A program made the position numbers and the translations under genes. A model generated the notes under the pieces. The model did no database searches and had not been told where the DNA came from. It was given only the letters and a program-made list of their open reading frames with translations. From contig NZ_JACRAH010000009.1 of assembly GCF_016234775.1 (NCBI RefSeq), forward strand, positions 62,001 through 126,000: a stretch of DNA of 64,000 nt. The letters are read 5' to 3'. This DNA is from Aquabacterium sp. Lineage in GTDB: Bacteria > Pseudomonadota > Gammaproteobacteria > Burkholderiales > Burkholderiaceae_C. The stretch's first letter is position 1; each line of letters starts with the position of its first letter. Of the stretch, positions 11,748 through 20,121 are shown in pieces.

Positions 11748-12605
11748 ATGACCGACACTTCTGATTACACGCCACCCGCCATCTGGACCTGGCAGAAAGA
11801 AAACGGCGGCCAGTTTGCCAACATCAACCGGCCCGTAGCCGGCCCCACGCATGAGAAGGTCTTGCCGGTTGGCCAGCATCCGTTGCAGCTCTACTCACTG
11901 GCCACGCCCAATGGGGTCAAGGTCACGGTGATGCTGGAGGAGCTCCTGGCGCTTGGCCATGCGGGCGCCGAGTATGACGCCTGGCTGATTCCGATCAAGG
12001 AAGGCGCTCAGTTCGGTAGCGGCTTCGTTGACGTGAATCCGAACGCCAAGATCCCGGCCTTGATGGACCGCAGCGGCCCTGAGCCCATTCGCGTTTTCGA
12101 ATCCGGTGCGATCCTGCTGTACCTGGCAGAGAAGTTCGGCGCCTTGTTGCCCACCACCATGCCGCAGCGTGCCGAGTGTCTGTCGTGGTTGTTCTGGCAG
12201 ATGGGCAGTGCGCCCTTCCTGGGTGGCGGCTTCGGCCACTTCTACGCGTATGCGCCCATCAAGATCGAATACGCGATTGACCGCTACGCCATGGAAGTCA
12301 AGCGTCAGCTGGATGTGCTCAACCGCCGTCTGGCCGAGAGCCCTTATCTCGCGGGTGATGACTACTCCATCGCCGACATCGCCGTGTGGCCCTGGTATGG
12401 CGCCCTGGTCAAAGGCCAGCTGTATGGCGCAGGCGAGTTCCTGCAGGTGCACGAATACACCCATGTCGTGGCGTGGGCAGACAAGATCGCACAACGCCCG
12501 GCTGCCCGACGAGGGCGCATCGTCAACCGCAACTGGGGCGACGCATCGAGCCAGTTGCCTGAACGCCATGACGCCAGTGACTTCGACAAGGTGCCTGCCA
12601 AATGA
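11748..12605 (+). CDS. yghU: YghU-like glutathione-dependent disulfide oxidoreductase
   Basis: A 285-residue glutathione transferase of the Nu/YghU class. It has the long N-terminal extension (PPAIWTWQKENGGQFANINRP) typical of YghU, a thioredoxin-fold domain (about 45-130, with LATPNGVKVTVMLEEL) and a helical C-terminal domain ending near 265. Known YghU/YfcG proteins reduce disulfides using bound glutathione. A site GAGGAG lies upstream of the ATG. Its stop overlaps the next GST gene (ATGA), so the two form an operon. It is divergent from the binding-protein gene. Confidence 0.92.
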   Translation: MTDTSDYTPPAIWTWQKENGGQFANINRPVAGPTHEKVLPVGQHPLQLYSLATPNGVKVTVMLEELLALGHAGAEYDAWLIPIKEGAQFGSGFVDVNPNAKIPALMDRSGPEPIRVFESGAILLYLAEKFGALLPTTMPQRAECLSWLFWQMGSAPFLGGGFGHFYAYAPIKIEYAIDRYAMEVKRQLDVLNRRLAESPYLAGDDYSIADIAVWPWYGALVKGQLYGAGEFLQVHEYTHVVAWADKIAQRPAARRGRIVNRNWGDASSQLPERHDASDFDKVPAK

Positions 12606-13234
12606 TCACGCTCTACGATTGCGCCACCGCCCCGAGCCCACGCCGAGCCCGCATTCTGCTGGCCGAGAAGGGCCTCGCTCACGAGACCGTGCAGGTGGAC
12701 CTGCGCACCGGCGAACAGCTCAGCGAGGCTTACCGACGCGTGAACCCGCAATGTACGGTGCCCGCCTTGCGCACAGAGGATGGGCTGGTGTTGACGGACA
12801 ACGCCGCGATCACGGCCTATGTGGAGGCCCGCTACCCTCAGCCGGCGCTGCTGGGTGAGACACCCGAAGAGAAGGCCGAGATTGCCAGCTGGAACTGGCG
12901 CGTGGAGTTCGAAGGCCTGCTGGCCATTGCCGAGGCTTTGCGCAACAGCACGCCCGCCATGGCCAACCGGGCTTTGCCCGGGCCCGTGAACTACCCGCAG
13001 ATCCCAGAGCTGTCGCAACGCGGGCAGGCCCGTGTGCAACAGTTCTTCGTCGATCTCGATGAGCGACTGGCCGGGCGCGAGTTCATCGCCGCCGGGCGCT
13101 TCAGCGTGGCCGACATCACAGCCGTGGTGGCCGTTGATTTTGCGCGCGTGGTGAAGGTCAAGCCCGGCGAGCAACACCCGCACCTGCAACGCTGGCGGGC
13201 GGCCATGGCCTTGCGGCCATCCATGTCGCTGTGA
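12602..13234 (+). CDS. Glutathione S-transferase family protein
   Basis: A 210-residue canonical-length GST. The N-terminal thioredoxin-like domain begins MITLYDCATAPSPRRARILLAEKGL, with the cis-proline segment CTVPAL and the glutathione-binding DNAAI (about 60-64). The C-terminal helical domain includes the N-capping motif FSVADI, needed for folding. A Ser or Cys near residues 7-12 is the likely catalytic residue (CATAPS). It overlaps yghU by 4 bases. The substrate is unknown; a role in detoxification or reduction beside YghU is inferred. Confidence 0.88.
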   Translation: MITLYDCATAPSPRRARILLAEKGLAHETVQVDLRTGEQLSEAYRRVNPQCTVPALRTEDGLVLTDNAAITAYVEARYPQPALLGETPEEKAEIASWNWRVEFEGLLAIAEALRNSTPAMANRALPGPVNYPQIPELSQRGQARVQQFFVDLDERLAGREFIAAGRFSVADITAVVAVDFARVVKVKPGEQHPHLQRWRAAMALRPSMSL

Positions 13235-13249
13235 GCCTGCCTGCCATGA

Positions 13250-14038
13250 TCAGTCGTGGCGACGCGGCTTGTCATGCAGCAGCAGTGCTTTGGCAGCCTC
13301 AATGCGCAGAGCCAGTGCCACGGCGGTGTCGTTCATGATGTTCAGCAGAAAGCGCTTAGGGTCATCGCCGTCGTCGGCTCGAATGACGCTGGCGCCTGAG
13401 TCGGTCCGTTGCTGCGCGGCCTCGTTCCGTTTGGCGCAGGTGTGGGCATCTTTCTGGCAGGCATCCAGGGCCGCCTGAAAAGCCTCATCCGAGATGCTGC
13501 GCAGTCGAGACAGCAGCTCAGCTTGCCCCTCCACGCTGGGTTGCATGTCCAACCATGGGGTCTCGGCAAACACGGGGGCGAGATCTTGCGCGACAAAGGC
13601 AGACCACTGCTCGGTGTGTACGGGCAAGCCCGGCATCCGGATGGCTTGTTCACCGGCCGCGGGTGATGCGTTGTGTGCATGGGGCATCAGGCGCAGGCGA
13701 TGCGGCGCCACATCTGGCAGATAGCGCACGCGCAGGGCGTGGAGCACCATGGCCGCCTGAGCCGCCCCGACAGGGGTTTGCAGTGAGAACCACAACTGAT
13801 AGCCGTCATGCCCATTGATGGCGATCGCCGGCGCAGGCCAGCCCCAATCGGCCTGTACGCCTTGCCACAGGACGGCCAGGGGGGGCCATTCCGCTGGGCG
13901 ACACAGTTCCAGCACCATGGCGCGAACCTGGCCCTGGGCATCGGCCAACGCCATGGGTGCATCGGTATCGGTGCCTACCTGGTTGTCGGTTGCCTGTGGG
14001 GCATACAGGCGGCACCATTGGGATTGCAGTCTGGTCAT
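13250..14038 (-). CDS. Conserved hypothetical protein
   Basis: A 262-residue soluble protein I cannot place. There is no signal peptide or membrane segment. A central stretch (about 60-130, AIAINGHDGYQLWFSLQTPV and then LRVRYLPDVAPHRLRLMP) recalls the catalytic core region of small primase-polymerase-like proteins, but I see no clear metal-binding triad and do not claim that function. The C-terminal 60 residues are charged (RADDGDDPKRFLLNIMND). It converges on the GST gene and is divergent from arsR, with 98 bp between the two start codons. Confidence 0.6.
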   Translation of the reverse strand: MTRLQSQWCRLYAPQATDNQVGTDTDAPMALADAQGQVRAMVLELCRPAEWPPLAVLWQGVQADWGWPAPAIAINGHDGYQLWFSLQTPVGAAQAAMVLHALRVRYLPDVAPHRLRLMPHAHNASPAAGEQAIRMPGLPVHTEQWSAFVAQDLAPVFAETPWLDMQPSVEGQAELLSRLRSISDEAFQAALDACQKDAHTCAKRNEAAQQRTDSGASVIRADDGDDPKRFLLNIMNDTAVALALRIEAAKALLLHDKPRRHD

Positions 14039-14101
14039 GGCCTGGTTTGGTGTGAAGCGATTCTGGCGGGACTTTACCTGAGCGCATCGAGGCCAGGCCC
14101 C

Positions 14102-14136
14102 TTGACATCATCCAATAGTTCAACAATAATTGAATT
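14102..14136 (+). promoter_or_regulatory. ars promoter and ArsR operator, leaderless
   Basis: A consensus -35 TTGACA (14102-14107), a 17-bp spacer and a -10 AATAAT (14125-14130) end only 6 bases before the ATG of arsR at 14137. The mRNA is therefore predicted to begin at the start codon. An imperfect dyad with core TTCAA-N6-TTGAA (14119-14134) overlaps the -10 box. It is the expected place for the ArsR dimer to bind and block polymerase until arsenite or a related ligand binds. Confidence 0.8.
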
Positions 14137-14490
14137 ATGGAAGAAAACACTGTCGTCACATCGCTCGCCGCGCTGGCTCAGCCCTTGCGTTTGCGGATTT
14201 TTCGAGCCCTGGTGGTGGCGGGGCCGCAAGGCTTGACCCCGGGTGATCTGGCGGTCGCGCTGGACGCCGCAGCCACCACGCTGTCTTTTCATCTCAAGGA
14301 ACTCACCCATGCCGGCCTGGTCACCCAGGAGCGGGATGGTCGCCATTTGATCTACCGCGCCGCGTTCGAGCACATGGATGGCCTGTTGGGCTATCTGACC
14401 GAGCACTGCTGCCAGGGGCAGCCTTGTGCGCCAACCGTCGACCCATCCTCTGGCAAGCCTGCGCGCAAGCGGGCTTGCTCCACCTGCTGA
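14137..14490 (+). CDS. arsR: ArsR family metalloregulatory repressor
   Basis: A 117-residue winged-helix repressor. The recognition helix region is LTPGDLAVALDAAATTLSFHLKEL and the wing follows (VTQERDGRHLIYRA). The usual ELCVCDL metal site in the DNA-binding helix is absent. Instead there are C-terminal Cys residues (EHCCQGQPC and ACSTC), as in ArsR variants that sense As(III) or methylarsenite from the C-terminus. It is the first gene of the operon and is probably autoregulated through the promoter dyad. No Shine-Dalgarno sequence precedes the ATG, in line with a leaderless transcript. Confidence 0.92.
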   Translation: MEENTVVTSLAALAQPLRLRIFRALVVAGPQGLTPGDLAVALDAAATTLSFHLKELTHAGLVTQERDGRHLIYRAAFEHMDGLLGYLTEHCCQGQPCAPTVDPSSGKPARKRACSTC

Positions 14491-14501
14491 AGGAGCTCAC
14501 C

Positions 14502-14987
14502 ATGAAGCGTTTCCATGTCCATGTGCATGTCACCGATCTGGCCCAGAACGTTGACTTCTATTCGAAGATGTTTGGCGTGCAGCCAAGCCGCCTTGAAGCT
14601 GACTACGCCAAGTGGATGCTGGACGAGCCCGCGGTGAACTTCGCCATCTCTACGCGTGGTCATGGCCATACAGGCGTCGATCACCTGGGCATCCAGGTTG
14701 ACAACGAGGCAGATCTGCAGGCCATGAAGGCGCAAGCCCAGGCGGCTGACTTGTCCTTGATCGACGAAGGGGCCACCACCTGCTGCTATGCGCGTAGCGA
14801 CAAGCATTGGGTGGTCGATCCACAAGGCTTGCCTTGGGAGCACTTCCAGACGCTGGGCAACATTCCTGTCTTCCGTGAAGGCGAGCCTGCACAAGGCGAT
14901 GAGGCGGGTGCCTGCTGCACCCCCACGGTCGCGCCCAAGGTTACGGGCAAGCCCATCGGCATTCCTGTCAAATCTTCCTGCTGCTGA
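14502..14987 (+). CDS. arsI: ArsI-like C-As lyase
   Basis: A 161-residue vicinal-oxygen-chelate dioxygenase of the ArsI/CadI group. ArsI cleaves the carbon-arsenic bond of trivalent methylarsenicals to give arsenite. Likely iron ligands are His7 in the HVHVHV strand, His61 (VDHLG) and Glu113 (WEHF). The diagnostic Cys pair Cys94-Cys95 (TTCCYA), which binds MAs(III), is present. Two further Cys pairs (138-139 and the C-terminal 160-161) extend beyond the core domain. ATG 14502 has AAGGAG at good spacing and lies 11 bp behind arsR. Its presence suggests the operon handles organic as well as inorganic arsenic. Confidence 0.88.
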   Translation: MKRFHVHVHVTDLAQNVDFYSKMFGVQPSRLEADYAKWMLDEPAVNFAISTRGHGHTGVDHLGIQVDNEADLQAMKAQAQAADLSLIDEGATTCCYARSDKHWVVDPQGLPWEHFQTLGNIPVFREGEPAQGDEAGACCTPTVAPKVTGKPIGIPVKSSCC

Positions 14988-14995
14988 GGTGGATC

Positions 14996-15490
14996 ATGAG
15001 CGAGCAGTTGATGAACGTGCTGTTTGTTTGTACCGGCAACTCGGCGCGGTCGATTCTGGCTGAGGGCATCCTCAACGCATTGGGGGCTAACCGCTTCAAG
15101 GCGTATTCGGCGGGCAGCCATCCCAAAGGCGAGGTTCACCCTATGGCGCTGGATGTGCTGCAGCATCTGGCTATGGCCCAAGAAGGCTATCGCAGCAAAA
15201 GCTGGGACGAGTTTGCGAAGCCCACCTCACCAGCCCTGAGCTTCGTCTTCACTGTCTGCGACAACGCCGCTGGCGAGGTCTGCCCCATATGGCCCGGCCA
15301 GCCTCTGACCGCTCACTGGGGGGTGTACGACCCAGCAGGGGTCGATGGCGAGGAAGCCAAGCAGCGCCGGGCCTTCCATGAGGTTGCGCATATTCTCAAG
15401 CGCCGCATTGAACTGATGCTGGCCTTGCCGCCCGAGAGCCTCCATTCCTTGTCCATTCAGTCCCAACTCAACGCCATCGGCAAAACTTGA
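14996..15490 (+). CDS. arsC: Arsenate reductase, LMW-phosphatase fold
   Basis: A 164-residue arsenate reductase of the low-molecular-weight tyrosine phosphatase fold. The anion loop CTGNSARS begins at Cys12. A second pair of cysteines in FTVCDNAAGEVCP can carry the disulfide relay to thioredoxin or glutaredoxin. The segment GVYDPAG supplies the general-acid Asp region. It lies 8 bp after arsI and its stop meets the next frame. It reduces As(V) to As(III), which the aquaglyceroporin-like protein downstream could let out of the cell. Confidence 0.9.
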   Translation: MSEQLMNVLFVCTGNSARSILAEGILNALGANRFKAYSAGSHPKGEVHPMALDVLQHLAMAQEGYRSKSWDEFAKPTSPALSFVFTVCDNAAGEVCPIWPGQPLTAHWGVYDPAGVDGEEAKQRRAFHEVAHILKRRIELMLALPPESLHSLSIQSQLNAIGKT

Positions 15491-15498
15491 AGTCCGTC

Positions 15499-16002
15499 AT
15501 GACCACTCACGTTCTGATTCTGTGCACACACAACTCCGCCCGCAGCGTGCTCTCTGAAGGCATGCTCAACCATCTGGCCGCCAGGCTGGGCAAGGACGTC
15601 AAGGCGCACAGCGCCGGCAGCGCACCCAGCGGGCGGCTGAACCCCTTTGCCATTGAGGCGCTCAACAACGCAGGCATCGACACGTCCGCCTATCGCAGCA
15701 AGAGCTGGGATGAGTTCAGTGTCGATGGCGCGCCGCCTTTGTCCATCGTCATCACCGTGTGTGACAGCGCCGCCGCCGAAGCCTGCCCCGTGTTCTTCGG
15801 TGGCAAGGGGCAGCCCGTCAAAGTGCATTGGGGCTATCCGGATCCCTCCAATGCCGAAGGCGGCGATGAGGGCAAGCGCCGCGCGTTCGAGCTGACGCGT
15901 CAAGCCATAGGCTACAAGATGCTGCAACTCCTGGCGCTGCCACTCGAGACCATGAGCCAGGACGCCCTGCGTTCTGCTCTGGAGGAGATCGGTCGTGCCT
16001 GA
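15499..16002 (+). CDS. Second arsenate reductase-like phosphatase-fold protein
   Basis: A 167-residue paralog of the preceding ArsC. The anion loop is CTHNSARS, with His in place of the Gly of CTGNSARS. It keeps the downstream Cys pair (ITVCDSAAAEACP) and the acidic loop (WGYPDPSN). ATG 15499 is preferred; a TTG at 15487 that overlaps the previous stop is an alternative. Tandem ArsC copies are common in Burkholderiales ars operons, where one may prefer a different electron donor. The stop overlaps the next start by 8 bases. Confidence 0.85.
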   Translation: MTTHVLILCTHNSARSVLSEGMLNHLAARLGKDVKAHSAGSAPSGRLNPFAIEALNNAGIDTSAYRSKSWDEFSVDGAPPLSIVITVCDSAAAEACPVFFGGKGQPVKVHWGYPDPSNAEGGDEGKRRAFELTRQAIGYKMLQLLALPLETMSQDALRSALEEIGRA

Positions 16003-16687
16003 TCAAGTCAACGCCAGCTCGCCAGCATTGGGGCGCGCACTTCTGGCTGAGGCACTGGGCACCATGCTCCTGCTGGCCATCGTCATCGGCTCGGGCATCA
16101 TGGCTGATCGCCTGTCAGCAGGCAACACCGCCGTTGCCTTGCTGGCTAACACGGCCGCCACGGTTGGCGGGCTCTATATCCTGATTGAGGTGTTCGGCCC
16201 TGTCAGTGGTGCGCATTTCAACCCGGTGGTCTCCCTGGTGATGATGTTGCGCGGCACTTTGCCTCGCTCACACGCGATGGCCTATGTGCCTGTTCAACTG
16301 GCGGCTGCCGTGCTGGGGGCGATGTTGGCCCATGCCATGTTTGATCTGCCACTGCAGCAGATATCGACCAAGCTGCGAACGGGGCAGGGGCAATGGATCG
16401 CGGAGGCCGTGGCCACAGCAGGCCTGTTGCTGGTGATTTTGCGTGCGCCCGCAGGCAAGGCCAGCGCCATGGTGGCCGCCTACATCGGTGCGGCGTACTG
16501 GTTCACCGCATCGACGTCGTTTGCCAACCCAGCAGCCGCTTTTGGGCGCATGATGACCGACACGTTCGCAGGCATTGCGCCCAGCAGCGTGCCCGGCTTC
16601 ATCTGGGCTCAACTGCTGGGTGGCTTGGTGGGTTGGGCTTTGGCTTCCTGGGTGACGCCGTCACAGGCGGCGGCCGCCAAGGTGTGA
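15995..16687 (+). CDS. aqpS: Aquaglyceroporin-like arsenite channel
   Basis: A 230-residue MIP-family channel with six membrane segments. The first half-helix motif is FNPVVS (NPV in place of NPA) and the second is ANPAAAFGR (about residues 178-186). In Sinorhizobium meliloti, AqpS takes the place of ArsB in an ars operon and lets arsenite made by ArsC flow out down its gradient. The same role is inferred here because no arsB or acr3 is present between 14.1 and 18.7 kb. It starts at GTG 15995 inside the second arsC gene. Confidence 0.85.
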   Translation: MPDQVNASSPALGRALLAEALGTMLLLAIVIGSGIMADRLSAGNTAVALLANTAATVGGLYILIEVFGPVSGAHFNPVVSLVMMLRGTLPRSHAMAYVPVQLAAAVLGAMLAHAMFDLPLQQISTKLRTGQGQWIAEAVATAGLLLVILRAPAGKASAMVAAYIGAAYWFTASTSFANPAAAFGRMMTDTFAGIAPSSVPGFIWAQLLGGLVGWALASWVTPSQAAAAKV

Positions 16688-16723
16688 GTCAGGCAAGTTT
16701 GGGTCAAGCGATGGAGGTTCCGC

Positions 16724-18715
16724 ATGAAGGTCACGGTTCTAGGCCGGGGGTGTAGCAAATGCCACCTGACGGTCGAGATGATCGAGCGAGAAGCGAAAGC
16801 GATGGGTGTGGCCGTTGAGGTGGTCAAGATCGAGGCACCCGAAGAGATCATGCGTCTGGGCGTGAAAGCCACGCCCGCCGTGATGATCGGAGGGCAGATC
16901 GTTCACAGTGGCGGCCTGCCTGCTCATGAAAAAGTGCAGAGCTGGCTGGCACCTCCGTTGCTGGGTTTTCTGCGCGAACCGACCAGGCACCTGTTTTTCA
17001 CGGGCAAGGGCGGCGTGGGCAAAACCTCTTTGTCGACGGCCACGGCCTTGACACTGGCCGATACCGGCAAGAAGGTGCTGCTGGTCAGCACCGATGCCGC
17101 TTCCAATCTGGACGAGATGCTGGGCATCGAGCTGCGCAATGTGCCGGTAGCGGTGCCTGGTGCCCCGGGCCTGTCGGTTCTCAACATCGATCCTGACGTG
17201 GCGGCAGAGACTTACCGGCAGCGCGTGTTGGCGCAGATGGCCGATCACACCACGGAGGCCGAGCGGGCCACGGTGCGAGAGCAATTGTCCGGTTCCTGCA
17301 CCACCGAGATCGCGTCGTTTGACGAGTTCTCCAACCTGCTGGCGGGTGCCGCGGCTGACTACGATCACATCGTGTTTGACACGGCGCCTACCGGGCACAC
17401 CTTGCGGCTGCTGAGCTTGCCCAAGGCCTGGAGCGGCTTCCTCAAGGGCAACGATCGAGGCGCGTCCTGCCTGGGCCCCCACTCGGGCTTGAAGATGCAG
17501 GAGACCCGCTTCAATGCGGCCTTGAAGGCCTTGTGCGACGAGACCCTTACGACGATCGTGCTGGTGGCGCGCGCCGACCGCAGCGCGCTGTCCGAGGCGG
17601 CGCGAACGTCCGACGAGTTGCGCGTGCTGGGATTGAACCAGCAGCAACTGGTGATCAACGGGCTGTTCAAGGCGAGCGATCCACACGATGAAGTAGCCAA
17701 AGCCATCGAGGCCCTGGGACAGCATGCGCTGGATGCCATGCCCGATGCCTTGCGTGCCTTGCCCCAATCCATCGTGCCATTGCGTGCATTTGATACCGTG
17801 GGCCTGCCCGCCTTGCGTGCGCTGTTGAACCCGACCGCAGCGCAGCCCGCAACCCTCACCACGGCGGGTGAAGAGGCGCACCTGCCATCCGATCACATCG
17901 ACAAACTCGTGGATGAACTGGCCGCTGCGGGGCGAGGCCTGATCATGGTGATGGGCAAGGGCGGGGTCGGCAAGACCACCATCGCCGCGGCACTGGCGAT
18001 CGGTCTCGTGAAGAAGGGCCATGCGGTGCATCTGAGCACCACCGATCCCGCTGCGCATCTGGCCATGACGCTGGAAGGCGAGTTGCCCGGCCTGCAACTG
18101 GGTCGCATTGATCCCAAGGTGGAAACGCAGCGCTATATCGACAAGATCATGGCCGCGCGTGGGCCTCGTCTGGATGCTCAGGAACGTGCGCTGCTGCTGG
18201 AGGATCTGCAGTCGCCTTGCACGGAAGAGGTGGCGGTGTTTCATGCGTTCTCGCGCACGGTCAGCGAAGCGCGCAGTGCCTTCGTGGTGCTGGATACCGC
18301 GCCCACCGGGCATTCGCTCTTGTTGATGGATGCCACCGGGGCTTATCACCGGCAGATGACACGCGAGTTTGAAGGCAAGGCCGCTGTGCACATGGTCACG
18401 CCCCTGATGCGCCTGCAGGACGCGAGTTACACCCGCATCATCCTGGTTACCTTGCCGGAGGTGACGCCAGTCTCGCAAGCCGCGGCCTTGCAGGATGACT
18501 TGCGGCGCGCGCACATCGAGCCCTATGCCTGGGTGGTCAACAAATCCATCCTGGCCGCTGGCACGCATGATCCTTTGCTGCAAGCCAGGCTGGCAGGCGA
18601 GCGCCGGCAGATGGCGCGATTGAGCGGTGGGCTGGCGCACAAGACCTTTGCCGTGCCTTGGTTGCCTCAAGCGCCCGTCGGGCTGACGGCCTTGTCCGCG
18701 CTGCTGGCGTCCTGA
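16724..18715 (+). CDS. arsA: Thioredoxin-like domain fused to ArsA ATPase
   Basis: A 663-residue fusion. Residues 1-77 form a small thioredoxin-like domain of the redox-active disulfide protein 2 type, with CSKC at 10-13 and the cis-proline TPAVMIGG. The rest is a two-half ArsA: P-loops GKGGVGKT at 94-101 and 411-418, and DTAPTGH at 219-225 and 524-530. Three cysteines match the E. coli ArsA metalloid site (Cys192 in SCTTEI, Cys249 in ASCLGP, Cys499 in SPCTEE). ArsA normally powers ArsB or Acr3 and receives As(III) from ArsD, yet none of these is encoded in the operon. The fused domain may replace ArsD or reduce the ATPase. It lies 36 bp after the channel gene. Confidence 0.92.
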   Translation: MKVTVLGRGCSKCHLTVEMIEREAKAMGVAVEVVKIEAPEEIMRLGVKATPAVMIGGQIVHSGGLPAHEKVQSWLAPPLLGFLREPTRHLFFTGKGGVGKTSLSTATALTLADTGKKVLLVSTDAASNLDEMLGIELRNVPVAVPGAPGLSVLNIDPDVAAETYRQRVLAQMADHTTEAERATVREQLSGSCTTEIASFDEFSNLLAGAAADYDHIVFDTAPTGHTLRLLSLPKAWSGFLKGNDRGASCLGPHSGLKMQETRFNAALKALCDETLTTIVLVARADRSALSEAARTSDELRVLGLNQQQLVINGLFKASDPHDEVAKAIEALGQHALDAMPDALRALPQSIVPLRAFDTVGLPALRALLNPTAAQPATLTTAGEEAHLPSDHIDKLVDELAAAGRGLIMVMGKGGVGKTTIAAALAIGLVKKGHAVHLSTTDPAAHLAMTLEGELPGLQLGRIDPKVETQRYIDKIMAARGPRLDAQERALLLEDLQSPCTEEVAVFHAFSRTVSEARSAFVVLDTAPTGHSLLLMDATGAYHRQMTREFEGKAAVHMVTPLMRLQDASYTRIILVTLPEVTPVSQAAALQDDLRRAHIEPYAWVVNKSILAAGTHDPLLQARLAGERRQMARLSGGLAHKTFAVPWLPQAPVGLTALSALLAS

Positions 18716-19123
18716 TCAGCGTCCGGGTGCCGTCTTGGCGCCAAAAGGGCAGTAGTTCGGCCGTGGCCCAACCTGCGGATGTTTGCGGCAGGTGTTGGGG
18801 CGCTTGTCGTAGACCTTGCAGCGGCGCGTGGTGGCGTCCAGAAAATGGCAGTCGCCGTTGGCGCGGCGAGCCAGGGTGAAGATCTCGTACTTGAAGTTGA
18901 AGTGCTGAACCAGGCCGGCCTTCATCAGGCGCTTGGCAATCTGCTTGGGCGCTTCGTGTTCAGCCTCGAAGGGGTCGACCAGTTCCAGGCGAACCAGATC
19001 GGGCAGCTTCACCTCCACCGGCATGGTGCAGCAATTGGCCACGCAGTTGTCACACAGACCATTGCGGTAACGGGTCCAGGTGTCGGTGCGGTCAACGTCG
19101 ACGATGTAGATGGAAGACTTCAT
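18716..19123 (-). CDS. YkgJ family cysteine-cluster protein
   Basis: A 135-residue protein of the YkgJ (UPF0153) type, thought to bind a zinc or iron-sulfur centre. Cysteines cluster in GLCDNCVANCC near the N-terminus and again in GDCHFL, RRCKVY, NTCRKHP and NYCPFG. I chose ATG 19123 (MKSSIYIVDV); a longer frame to 19171 adds 16 residues unlike the family. It converges on arsA with no gap, so it is probably not part of the arsenic operon. Its biological role is not established. Confidence 0.85.
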   Translation of the reverse strand: MKSSIYIVDVDRTDTWTRYRNGLCDNCVANCCTMPVEVKLPDLVRLELVDPFEAEHEAPKQIAKRLMKAGLVQHFNFKYEIFTLARRANGDCHFLDATTRRCKVYDKRPNTCRKHPQVGPRPNYCPFGAKTAPGR

Positions 19124-19221
19124 GGCATGGGGCGAAACGCGGCAGGCCGTATTGTGCCCAAGTGAATGCATGGCAATGCCTGCATACTGTCCTCACCTGT
19201 TTGTCCATTGTTTTTGTACCC

Positions 19222-20106
19222 ATGACCGATTCCACCTACGCCCGTCAGCAGCTTGACCAATTGCGGCAGTTGATGGAGCTGCATGCCGCAGGCCACGATC
19301 ACTTCCTCGCTCAGAGCGACAACATTGGCACGCCCGCCGTGTTTGGTGGGCAGGTGCTGGGGCAGTCCTTGCAGGCCGCCCAGCTCACAGTTGAAGCGGA
19401 CCGGGCCGTGCACTCCCTGCATGCCTACTTCCTGTTGCCAGGCGAGCATGCGCCCATCGACTACGAGGTCACCCGCGTGCGTGATGGCCGCAGCTTCAGC
19501 ATGCGACGCGTGGTGGCCCGCCAGGGTGACAACATCATCTTCGAGATGAATGCGTCTTTTCAGACAGCGTCCGATGGTGTCGAGCATCAGGCAGCCATGC
19601 CGCAGGTGGCGGGCCCTGAAGGCCTGCAAAGCGAGCATGCCTTGCGCCAGGCCATCATCCCGCATCTGCCACCGTACTTCCATGACAAGACCCTGGCACC
19701 GCGGGGCCTGGAGTACCGCCCGGTCGAGCCTGTCGACCTCATGAACCCACCCAAGCGCGAAGGTCAGATCGCGCTGTGGGTGCGCGCCATGGACACCTTG
19801 CCCGATGACGCCGCCCTGCACCGCGCCTTGCTGGCCTATGCCTCTGATCACGGCTTGTTGCTGGCCGCCATTGCACCGCATGGCTTGAGCCTGTTCCGCG
19901 GTGAGGTGCGCATGGCCAGCCTGGACCACGCCATGTGGTTCCACCGTGATTTCCGCCTGGATGACTGGCTGCTCTATGTGTTTGATTCACCCAGCGCGAG
20001 TGGCGCGCGAGGCCTGTGCCAGGGGCGCTTCTTCACACGCGATGGCAAGCTGGTGGCGTCGGTGATGCAGGAAGGCATGGTGAGGCCCTGGGTCAGAAAG
20101 GCCTGA
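19222..20106 (+). CDS. tesB: Acyl-CoA thioesterase II
   Basis: A 294-residue double-hotdog thioesterase that hydrolyses medium- and long-chain acyl-CoA. The first hotdog contains VFGGQVLGQSLQAAQ and the second contains ASDHGLLLAA, the TesB active-site segment with its Asp. The closing segment is LASLDHAMWFHRDFRLDDWLLYVFDSP. The start ATG 19222 gives the usual family length. It is divergent from the YkgJ gene and transcribed alone. Confidence 0.93.
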   Translation: MTDSTYARQQLDQLRQLMELHAAGHDHFLAQSDNIGTPAVFGGQVLGQSLQAAQLTVEADRAVHSLHAYFLLPGEHAPIDYEVTRVRDGRSFSMRRVVARQGDNIIFEMNASFQTASDGVEHQAAMPQVAGPEGLQSEHALRQAIIPHLPPYFHDKTLAPRGLEYRPVEPVDLMNPPKREGQIALWVRAMDTLPDDAALHRALLAYASDHGLLLAAIAPHGLSLFRGEVRMASLDHAMWFHRDFRLDDWLLYVFDSPSASGARGLCQGRFFTRDGKLVASVMQEGMVRPWVRKA

Positions 20107-20121
20107 GCCAGTTGCCGACCA

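Noticed and set aside
16739-18670. A 643-codon minus-strand frame opposite arsA.
   Set aside because: The arsA frame has all ATPase motifs; the opposite frame shows no domain and is typical of a shadow.
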